From the NCBI GenBank assembly GCA_947631375.1, contig CANRLD010000042.1, positions 1-11,974 on the forward strand: a DNA stretch of 11,974 bases, read 5' to 3'. Below the pieces are notes generated by a model. It was not told where the DNA came from. It saw only the letters and a program-made list of their open reading frames with translations, and did not search any database. The DNA is from an uncultured Methylophaga sp. GTDB taxonomy: Bacteria > Pseudomonadota > Gammaproteobacteria > Nitrosococcales > Methylophagaceae. Within the stretch, counting starts at the first letter, position 1, and each line of letters begins with the position of its first letter. Below, in pieces: positions 1 through 6,202 of the stretch. Position numbers and translations under genes: made by a program.

Positions 1-1635
1 TTGCTGTGCCATGTAGATATTCGCCACAGTTATCCGCATTGCTGGCGGCATAAAACACCGATTATTTTCCGGGCGACGCCGCAATGGTTTGTCAGCATGG
101 ATCAAAATGGCCTGCGCGATCAGGCAATGAAGGCCATTGCGGTAACCGAATGGATGCCGGATTGGGGACAAAAACGGATTGAGAATATGGTTTCCGGCCG
201 GCCTGACTGGTGTATTTCACGTCAGCGAGCCTGGGGGGTACCCATCCCGTTGTTTGTCCATCAGCAGACGGGTGCCTTGCATCCAGACTCTGCAGCGTTG
301 ATCGAAAAGGTGGCGCTGGCGGTAGAGCAAAAAGGCATTGATGCCTGGTTTGATATGTCAGCTGAAACATTGATCGGGCAGGATGCTGATGACTATTACA
401 AAGTCACCGATACGCTGGATGTGTGGTTTGACTCTGGTGTATCTCACGCCTGCGTCTTACCGCGTCGTGACGAGTTGCATCGTCCTGCTGATTTATATCT
501 GGAAGGCAGTGACCAGCATCGTGGCTGGTTCCAGTCGTCATTGCTGACGTCTGTAGCAACTACTGCCAAAGCGCCTTATAAAGCTGTTCTGACCCATGGC
601 TTTACGGTGGATGCCGAGGGCAAGAAAATGTCCAAGTCAAAAGGCAACACTGTTTCACCGCAGAAGGTGGTGAATAGTCTTGGTGCAGATATCATTCGCT
701 TATGGGTGGCTGCGACTGACTACAGCGCAGAAATGAGCGTATCTGATGAAATTCTTAAGCGTACTGCTGATTCATATCGACGGATCCGTAATACGGCGCG
801 TTACCTGCTTTCCAATTTGAATGATTTCGACCCGGCTGCCGACTTGCTGCCTGCGGACAGTTTGTTGCCACTGGAGCGTTGGGTATTGGATCGCGCTTAT
901 GCTGTGCAGCAGGAAGTTATTGCCGCGTATGAAAGTTATCAGTTTCATCTGATTTATCAGAAAGTACATAATTTCTGTGCCAATGAGCTGGGCAGTGCTT
1001 ATCTGGATATCACCAAAGATCGCCAGTACACCATGCAGCAAAACAGCCTGGGTCGGCGATCTTCGCAAACGGCGATGTTTCATATTCTGGAAGCATTAAC
1101 TCGCTGGATTGCGCCTATTCTCAGCTTTACCGCAGATGAGTTATGGGAGTTCATTCCGGGGCAACGTAATGCATCAGTATTATTAAATGACTGGTATTCA
1201 CAGCTGATGCCATTATCCGCAGACAGCGAATTGTCATTGTCTGATTGGCAACAGTTATTTGCGGTACGAGATGCCGTTGCCAAAGAATTGGAAAACAAGC
1301 GTAATCAGGGTGAAGTCAAAGGCGGCTTAACCGCTGATGTCAGTTTGTATGCTGAAACTGCCTTGCATGATGTTCTGGGCAAAGCAGGAGATGAGCTGAA
1401 GTTTGTGCTGATCACCTCATCTGCCAGACTGCTGGCCATGGCTGACAAACCGGTAACGGCGTTAGCGACTGGTTTGAATGGTCTGGCTGTGGATATTACA
1501 GCGTCTGCAAATGCCCGTTGTGAACGTTGCTGGCATCAGACCGAAGATGTCGGCAGCCATGCTGATCACCCTGAGTTGTGTGGTCGTTGTATTGAGAATG
1601 TAGATGGTAATGGCGAAACACGCCGTTTTGCCTGA
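1..1635 (+). CDS. ileS: Isoleucyl-tRNA synthetase, C-terminal part (5' end outside window)
   Basis: This cytoplasmic class I aminoacyl-tRNA synthetase charges tRNA-Ile with isoleucine. The visible 544 residues match about the last 58% of the family's usual ~940 residues, so the HIGH motif and most of the CP1 editing domain lie upstream of the window. The fragment opens near the end of CP1 (HSYPHCWRHKTPIIFRATPQ, about residues 9-28). It continues through the catalytic-core segments PDWCISRQR and DVWFDSG, and the KMSKS loop is intact at residues 209-213. The anticodon-binding helical domain follows. The C-terminus carries the zinc-binding knuckle found in bacterial IleS, with C507-x2-C510 and C527-x2-C530. 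The true start is not in the window and base 1 is not an initiation codon in context. The stop at 1633-1635 lies 10 bases before the preferred lspA start, giving the common gammaproteobacterial ileS-lspA pair. Identification is secure. Confidence 0.98.
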   Translation: MLCHVDIRHSYPHCWRHKTPIIFRATPQWFVSMDQNGLRDQAMKAIAVTEWMPDWGQKRIENMVSGRPDWCISRQRAWGVPIPLFVHQQTGALHPDSAALIEKVALAVEQKGIDAWFDMSAETLIGQDADDYYKVTDTLDVWFDSGVSHACVLPRRDELHRPADLYLEGSDQHRGWFQSSLLTSVATTAKAPYKAVLTHGFTVDAEGKKMSKSKGNTVSPQKVVNSLGADIIRLWVAATDYSAEMSVSDEILKRTADSYRRIRNTARYLLSNLNDFDPAADLLPADSLLPLERWVLDRAYAVQQEVIAAYESYQFHLIYQKVHNFCANELGSAYLDITKDRQYTMQQNSLGRRSSQTAMFHILEALTRWIAPILSFTADELWEFIPGQRNASVLLNDWYSQLMPLSADSELSLSDWQQLFAVRDAVAKELENKRNQGEVKGGLTADVSLYAETALHDVLGKAGDELKFVLITSSARLLAMADKPVTALATGLNGLAVDITASANARCERCWHQTEDVGSHADHPELCGRCIENVDGNGETRRFA

Positions 1636-1645
1636 GGCAGATAAC

Positions 1646-2113
1646 ATGTTGAAGTGGTTAGGATTGAGCGGGTTGATCATTGTGCTGGATCAATTCACCA
1701 AAGTAGTGATGTCAAACTGGCTGGAGCTGTATCAAACCGTGGCTGTCATGCCATATTTCAACTTTACCCTGGCCCATAACAGTGGCGCGGCATTCAGCTT
1801 TCTGGCCGGAGCAGGCGGTTGGCAGCGCTGGTTTTTTATCGTGCTGGCACTGGTTGTTTCTGCGGTTTTAGTTGTTTGGTTATCACGCTTGAAAGCTGCG
1901 GAAAAGATGGAAGCAATTGCCATTTCATTGATTATTGGTGGCGCAATTGGTAATGTGCTCGACCGGTTTCTCCATGGTTATGTAATTGATTTTATTGATG
2001 TGTATATCGGCAGTTACCATTGGCCGGCATTTAATATTGCAGACGCAGCAATTTGTATCGGAGCAATATTGCTGATTTTGGACAGTTTCAAAAAAACAGC
2101 GGAGCAAAAATGA
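1646..2113 (+). CDS. lspA: Lipoprotein signal peptidase (signal peptidase II)
   Basis: LspA is an inner-membrane aspartyl protease that removes the signal peptide from diacylglyceryl-modified prolipoproteins after Lgt has acted. The 155-residue product has four hydrophobic segments. It carries the family signatures NSGAAFSFL, GGWQRWFF, GGAIGNVLDR and PAFNIADAA. The catalytic aspartates should be D115 (in VIDFID) and D133 (in FNIAD), 18 residues apart as in the E. coli enzyme. I chose the ATG at 1646 because GAGGCAG sits at a sensible distance upstream and the first transmembrane helix then begins at the N-terminus. An in-frame ATG at 1604 would add 14 residues and overlap ileS, but it has a weaker ribosome binding site. 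The stop TGA shares the sequence ATGA with the hisC start, so the two genes are probably translationally coupled. In most gammaproteobacteria fkpB and ispH follow lspA; here they do not. Confidence 0.96.
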   Translation: MLKWLGLSGLIIVLDQFTKVVMSNWLELYQTVAVMPYFNFTLAHNSGAAFSFLAGAGGWQRWFFIVLALVVSAVLVVWLSRLKAAEKMEAIAISLIIGGAIGNVLDRFLHGYVIDFIDVYIGSYHWPAFNIADAAICIGAILLILDSFKKTAEQK

Positions 2114-3210
2114 ATGTTTGTGATTTGGCGGTAGGCGGTATTGCCGGTTTACAGCCCTATGTTCCCGGGAAACCCATTGAAGAGCTGCAACGTCAGTATG
2201 GCGTGAAAGACGTAGTCAAACTCGCCTCAAATGAAAGCCCTATCGGACCCTCCCAGGCAGCGCAGGCGGCTATTGCCAAAGCGATTCGTGATTTAACCCG
2301 TTATCCGGATGGTAATGGGTTTGCCTTGAAACAGGTACTGGCCGAAAAATATCAGGTCGAAGCCGGGCAAATCACCTTGGGCAATGGTTCAAATGATGTA
2401 CTTGAGCTGATCGCCCGGTGTTTTGTCAGTCCAGAAGATGAAGTCATATTTTCCCAGCATGCGTTTGCGGTATATCCGCTAGTTACGCAAGCAATTGGTG
2501 CGACGCAGGTGGAAGTGCCGGCAACAGCATTTAGCCATGATTTGCAGGCGATGCAGCGGGCAGTGACCAGCAAAACCAAATTGATTTTTATTGCAAATCC
2601 TAACAATCCAACCGGTACTTATTTATCCGGTGAGCAGATTTACGCTTTTCTGCAAATGATTCCAGACAATGTAATCGTTGTGCTTGACGAAGCCTATGTT
2701 GAGTACGGCGAAAATGAATTCAACAGCATTGACTGGTTGCAGGATTTCCCCAATCTGATTATCTGTCGCACTTTTTCAAAAGCCTACGGTCTGGCAGGAT
2801 TACGTGTTGGTTTTGCATTATCACATACCGATATCGCGGATTTATTAAATCGTTTGCGCCAGCCTTTTAACGTTAATCACTTCGCCATGTCTGCAGCAAT
2901 TGCAGCGTTAGGCGATGAAGATTATTTACAACGAGCGAGACAGGTGAATGCTCAAGGTATGCAGCAGTTTATGGATGGCTTAACTGCTATGGGCCTGAGC
3001 TATATCCCTTCCAGAGCCAACTTTATTTGTGTTGATGTAGCAACCGATGCGGCAGATGTGTATGAAAACATGTTGCGACAAGGCGTTATCGTTCGGCCTA
3101 TCGCGAGTTATGGATTGCCCAACCATCTGCGTATCAGTATCGGTCTGCAACATGAAAACCAGCGTTGTCTGGACGCTTTAGCTACCAGCTTGAATAACGA
3201 AAATGATTAA
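2110..3210 (+). CDS. hisC: Histidinol-phosphate / aromatic aminotransferase
   Basis: This PLP-dependent fold-type I aminotransferase of the HisC family has 366 residues. HisC converts imidazole-acetol phosphate plus glutamate into histidinol phosphate. Copies within aromatic clusters also transaminate prephenate or aromatic keto acids. Visible motifs are KLASNESPIGPS (residues 37-48), the substrate/PLP segment NPNNPTG (163-169), LDEAYVEYG with D193 contacting the PLP ring nitrogen, and the Schiff-base lysine K224 in TFSKAYGLAGLRVG. The C-terminal arginine in HLRISIG should bind the substrate carboxylate. The start at 2110 is favoured by GGAG at 2101-2104 and the 4-base ATGA overlap with lspA. 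An upstream in-frame ATG at 2053 lies inside lspA and would add a non-homologous extension. The hisC-tyrA-aroA context suggests a role in tyrosine and phenylalanine synthesis as well as histidine synthesis. Whether this is the only hisC cannot be told from the window. Confidence 0.96.
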   Translation: MNVCDLAVGGIAGLQPYVPGKPIEELQRQYGVKDVVKLASNESPIGPSQAAQAAIAKAIRDLTRYPDGNGFALKQVLAEKYQVEAGQITLGNGSNDVLELIARCFVSPEDEVIFSQHAFAVYPLVTQAIGATQVEVPATAFSHDLQAMQRAVTSKTKLIFIANPNNPTGTYLSGEQIYAFLQMIPDNVIVVLDEAYVEYGENEFNSIDWLQDFPNLIICRTFSKAYGLAGLRVGFALSHTDIADLLNRLRQPFNVNHFAMSAAIAALGDEDYLQRARQVNAQGMQQFMDGLTAMGLSYIPSRANFICVDVATDAADVYENMLRQGVIVRPIASYGLPNHLRISIGLQHENQRCLDALATSLNNEND

Positions 3211-4090
3211 ACATCTGTCGATAATTGGTGTTGGTCTGATCGGCGGTTCACTGGCACTTGCGTTAAAAAAAGCCGGAGTAGTTGAACAGGTAACGGGGTA
3301 TGCGCGCTCTGCAGTAGCACGGGAAGAGGCTTTGGCTTTAGGCATCATCGATAATTCTGCTGAAACACTGGCGGAGGCAGTTGCTGACGCTGATGTGATT
3401 TTTGTGGCAGTGCCGATGGGGGCGATGCAAAGCGTTTTTGAACAAATAGCGGCCCATCTGAAGCCGCAGGCCATCATTACCGATGGCGGCAGCGCCAAGC
3501 AGCAGGTAGTCGATGCTGCCCGCTCAGCGCTGGGTGAAGCGTTTACTCGTTTTGTGCCAGGACATCCGATTGCCGGTACTGAAAAAAGCGGGCCATCGGC
3601 CGCACTTGCTGAACTGTATCAGCAGCATCGTGTGGTATTAACGCCAGTGGCTGAAACGGATAAATCTGCACTGGAGAGGGTACGCCACATGTGGCAGCAA
3701 GCGGGCGCCGATGTGTTTGAGATGACCATAGAGCATCACGATTCAATATTGGCTGCGACCAGCCATCTTCCGCATTTATTAGCATTTAATTTAGTCAACC
3801 AGTTAGCACAGCGTGAGGATTGTGATGAAGTATTACGGTATGCTGCTGGCGGATTTCGGGATTTTTCCCGGATTGCATCCAGTGATGCCGTGATGTGGCG
3901 GGATATTTGTCTGGGTAATCGCAGCGCTATATTGGAGTTATTACAGCAATATCGTGGCGGGCTGGATTTAATCGAAAAAGCCATTCGTGAAGATGATGGC
4001 AACTACCTTATTGATATTTTCGGTCGAGCAAAGCAGGCCAGAGACACCCGTTTTGCGGAGCCGGGTCTTAAAGATAACAGCGAAGTGTAA
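3203..4090 (+). CDS. tyrA: Prephenate (cyclohexadienyl) dehydrogenase
   Basis: TyrA catalyses oxidative decarboxylation of prephenate to 4-hydroxyphenylpyruvate, or of arogenate to tyrosine, in the cytoplasm. The 295-residue protein is a stand-alone dehydrogenase, with neither the chorismate mutase domain of enterobacterial TyrA nor a C-terminal ACT domain. An N-terminal Rossmann fold shows the GxGxxG loop G9-V-G11-L-I-G14. The HPIAG motif at 121-125 carries the catalytic-type histidine H121. The helical domain includes SHLPHLLAFNL and GGFRDFSRIA. The end of the second beta strand reads TGYARS and lacks the acidic residue typical of NAD-specific enzymes (see findings). The gene overlaps hisC by 8 bases and has little Shine-Dalgarno sequence of its own, so coupling to hisC is likely. 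In several pseudomonads tyrA is fused to aroA; here they are separate genes. Confidence 0.95.
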   Translation: MIKHLSIIGVGLIGGSLALALKKAGVVEQVTGYARSAVAREEALALGIIDNSAETLAEAVADADVIFVAVPMGAMQSVFEQIAAHLKPQAIITDGGSAKQQVVDAARSALGEAFTRFVPGHPIAGTEKSGPSAALAELYQQHRVVLTPVAETDKSALERVRHMWQQAGADVFEMTIEHHDSILAATSHLPHLLAFNLVNQLAQREDCDEVLRYAAGGFRDFSRIASSDAVMWRDICLGNRSAILELLQQYRGGLDLIEKAIREDDGNYLIDIFGRAKQARDTRFAEPGLKDNSEV

Positions 4091-4111
4091 ATTGTGGGAG
4101 TGAACAACAGC

Positions 4112-5431
4112 GTGAGTGGGCAACAAAATCATAAGTTTGTGGTACAAGCCGGCGGTCAGTTAACGGGCACATTCCGGGTGCCTGGCGATAAGTCGATTTC
4201 GCACCGTTCTATTATGTTGGGCTCACTGGCGGAAGGCGTCACAGAAGTGACCGGCTTTCTGGAAGGCGAGGATGCGTTAGCCACCATCGCAGCATTTCGT
4301 GCCATGGGCGTAAAAATTGATGGTCCTGATAAGGGGAAAGTGCTGGTTCATGGTGTCGGTATGCAGGGGTTACAGGCACCAGATAAAGATGTTTACCTTG
4401 GTAATTCCGGCACCTCGATTCGCTTATTAAGTGGGTTGCTGGCCGGGCAGCCATTCAATGTAAGGATGACGGGCGATTCATCGCTGTCGAGTCGCCCAAT
4501 GCGCCGTGTTACTGACCCCTTGGCGCTGATGGGCGCCCGAATCGACAGTGTTGAGGGCAAACCACCGCTGACCATTCATGGTGGTCATCACTTAACGGCT
4601 ATCGACTACCAGCTGCCAATGGCCAGTGCTCAGGTGAAATCCTGCCTGTTGCTTGCCGGTATGTATGCTGAAGGCACCACTACCATTACAGAACCTGCCC
4701 CGACACGTGATCATACTGAGCGTATGCTGCAGGGAATGGGATATCCGGTAGCGATAAAGGGTAACCGGGTCCAAATTGAGGGGGGCGGAAAACTAACAGC
4801 AACCAAGATTGATGTGCCTGCGGATATCTCATCGGCCACCTTTTTTATAATTGGCGCTGCGATTGCTCCAGGCTCAGATATTACGCTGCAACATGTTGGC
4901 ATTAACCCGACTCGTATCGGCGTTATCAATATCCTGCGGTTGATGGGAGCCGATATTACGTTGTCGAACGAGGCGGTGACAGGCGGGGAGCCGGTGGCTG
5001 ATATTCGGGTACGCTATGCGCCGTTGAAGGGGATTAACATTCCCGAAGATCAAGTGCCGCTGGCGATTGATGAGTTTCCCGCGTTATTTGTGGCAGCAGC
5101 TTGTGCAGAAGGTCGCACAGTGTTGACAGGGGCTGAAGAGTTGCGAGTTAAAGAAAGTGATCGCATTCAAGTGATGGCCGAAGGCCTGCAAACATTAGGC
5201 ATCGACGCCAAACCAACTGCGGATGGCATGGTTATCAATGGCGGTGTCATCGGCAGTGGTGAAGTAAATGGTCATGGCGATCACCGGATTGCTATGTCAT
5301 TTGCAATGGCTGCCTTGCAGGCTGGAGGGGCGATTCACATTAACGATTGTGCCAATGTGGCGACATCTTTTCCGAACTTTGTTGAATTGGCCGTTTCCTG
5401 CGGTTTAAAAATAGATGCCATTGATGAGTGA
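4112..5431 (+). CDS. aroA: 3-phosphoshikimate 1-carboxyvinyltransferase (EPSP synthase)
   Basis: AroA joins shikimate 3-phosphate and phosphoenolpyruvate to form EPSP, the penultimate step to chorismate. It is a two-domain inside-out alpha/beta barrel enzyme. Numbering from the outermost GTG at 4094, motifs are PGDKSISHRS (30-39), GNSGTSIR (103-110), SAQVK (178-182), RDHTE (205-209), NPTR (271-274), then ELRVKESDRI, DHRIAMSF and ATSFPNF near the C-terminus. These resemble the AroA half of pseudomonad TyrA-AroA fusions and class II enzymes more than the E. coli type. The start is uncertain among GTG codons at 4094, 4100 and 4112. I prefer 4112 (439 residues) because GGGAG at 4096-4100 lies upstream, though with a long 11-base gap. 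The 4094 start would leave only 3 bases after tyrA and give 445 residues. No ATG start is available before the conserved core. The gene overlaps cmk by 8 bases. Confidence 0.96.
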   Translation: MSGQQNHKFVVQAGGQLTGTFRVPGDKSISHRSIMLGSLAEGVTEVTGFLEGEDALATIAAFRAMGVKIDGPDKGKVLVHGVGMQGLQAPDKDVYLGNSGTSIRLLSGLLAGQPFNVRMTGDSSLSSRPMRRVTDPLALMGARIDSVEGKPPLTIHGGHHLTAIDYQLPMASAQVKSCLLLAGMYAEGTTTITEPAPTRDHTERMLQGMGYPVAIKGNRVQIEGGGKLTATKIDVPADISSATFFIIGAAIAPGSDITLQHVGINPTRIGVINILRLMGADITLSNEAVTGGEPVADIRVRYAPLKGINIPEDQVPLAIDEFPALFVAAACAEGRTVLTGAEELRVKESDRIQVMAEGLQTLGIDAKPTADGMVINGGVIGSGEVNGHGDHRIAMSFAMAALQAGGAIHINDCANVATSFPNFVELAVSCGLKIDAIDE

Positions 5432-6086
5432 TATACCGGTATTAACGATTGACGGTCCCAGTGGCTCCGGTAAAGGAACACTGGCACAACGAATGGCGGA
5501 AAAGTTGGGTTGGCATTATCTGGATAGTGGTGCCATTTATCGGGTATTAGCGTTAGCTGCATTGAGACATGCTATCGATTTAACCGATGAACGCGCCTTG
5601 ACCGTGCTGGCTGAGAAATTGAATGTACAGTTCCTGCTGGCTCAAGGCCAGTTGCAGGTCATGCTGGAAGACATTGATGTATCGCTGTTGATCCGCTCTG
5701 AACAAGCGGGCAATGCGGCCTCAAAAGTGGCTGCACTTCCGGCAGTAAGAGTGGCGTTATTGCAACGACAGCGTGACTTTCGTCAAGCTCCAGGATTGGT
5801 CACAGATGGCCGGGATATGGGGACGGTGGTGTTCCCGGATGCGCCATTTAAAGTATTTTTGACTGCCAGCGTTGAGGTGCGCGCACAGAGGCGCTATAAG
5901 CAGTTGAAAGAGAAAGGAATTGGTAGTAACCTTTCCGCTCTCGTAGCCGAAATATCCGAACGTGATGAACGGGATACACAGCGGCAGGTCGCACCACTGC
6001 GACCTGCCGCTGATGCTGTTATTCTGGACTCGACACAGCTGGGAATTGAGGCCGTTGTAGAAAAAGTCAGCGCATTAATTGGCTGA
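5424..6086 (+). CDS. cmk: Cytidylate kinase
   Basis: Cmk phosphorylates CMP and dCMP with ATP, recycling nucleotides from RNA turnover and supplying CDP for DNA and phospholipid precursors. The 220-residue protein is close to the usual bacterial length. It has the P-loop GPSGSGKGT at 11-19, LDSGAIYR at 33-40, the CMP-binding and catalytic segment DGRDMGTVVFPDA at 128-140, and a lid-region RDERD. The start at 5424 gives an N-terminus that aligns with the family (MSDIPVLTIDGPSG) and overlaps the end of aroA by 8 bases. An in-frame ATG at 5415 would add only three residues. Neither start has a strong Shine-Dalgarno sequence, which points to translational coupling with aroA. The aroA-cmk-rpsA order is conserved in many gammaproteobacteria. 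Confidence 0.96.
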   Translation: MSDIPVLTIDGPSGSGKGTLAQRMAEKLGWHYLDSGAIYRVLALAALRHAIDLTDERALTVLAEKLNVQFLLAQGQLQVMLEDIDVSLLIRSEQAGNAASKVAALPAVRVALLQRQRDFRQAPGLVTDGRDMGTVVFPDAPFKVFLTASVEVRAQRRYKQLKEKGIGSNLSALVAEISERDERDTQRQVAPLRPAADAVILDSTQLGIEAVVEKVSALIG

Positions 6087-6133
6087 AATTTTGGTGGCTT
6101 GTTTGGCAAGACTGAACGGGTTTTTTTGTTAAC

Positions 6134-6149
6134 TCCTGCATTTGCAGGA
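6134..6149 (+). promoter_or_regulatory. Hairpin 1 in the rpsA leader
   Basis: TCCTGCA and TGCAGGA form a perfect 7-base inverted repeat with 2 bases between the arms, or more realistically a 6-bp stem with a 4-base loop. It lies 53 bases before the rpsA start and just after a run of seven T (6121-6127). It is not followed by a T tract, so it does not look like a terminator on this strand. Together with the next hairpin it resembles the multi-hairpin leader through which S1 controls its own translation in E. coli. That role is inferred. Confidence 0.5.
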
Positions 6150-6158
6150 CTAATGGGC

Positions 6159-6189
6159 GATTCTGCTGATTTTTATTCAGGGCAGGATC
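6159..6189 (+). promoter_or_regulatory. Hairpin 2 in the rpsA leader, abutting the ribosome binding site
   Basis: GATTCTGCTGA (6159-6169) can pair with TCAG-gg-CAGGATC (6177-6189). This makes 11 base pairs including one G-T, with a two-base GG bulge and a U-rich seven-base loop (6170-6176). The stem ends at the base before the Shine-Dalgarno sequence. That position, and the A/U-rich loop, fit a structure that recruits or excludes S1 or the ribosome at the rpsA start. The pairing is read directly; the regulatory role is inferred from known rpsA autoregulation. Confidence 0.55.
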
Positions 6190-6194
6190 AAGGA
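6190..6194 (+). promoter_or_regulatory. Ribosome binding site of rpsA
   Basis: AAGGA lies 8 bases before the ATG at 6203 and directly after the 3' arm of leader hairpin 2. It fixes the rpsA start, which also matches the E. coli protein's N-terminus. It is stronger than the degenerate site of E. coli rpsA. Confidence 0.75.
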
Positions 6195-6202
6195 TATTTA
6201 TA

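Noticed and set aside
1604..1645. Longer lspA start at ATG 1604
   Set aside because: It adds 14 mostly polar residues before the first membrane helix and has a weaker ribosome binding site than ATG 1646.
6121..6127. Run of seven T after cmk as an intrinsic terminator
   Set aside because: The only nearby stem (CTTG/CAAG) is four base pairs and about ten bases away from the T run, so no terminator hairpin adjoins it.
6103..6132. Possible rpsA promoter with TTGGCA as -35
   Set aside because: The -10 region at 16-18 base spacing (TTGTTA/TGTTAA) matches the consensus at no more than three positions; too weak to list.
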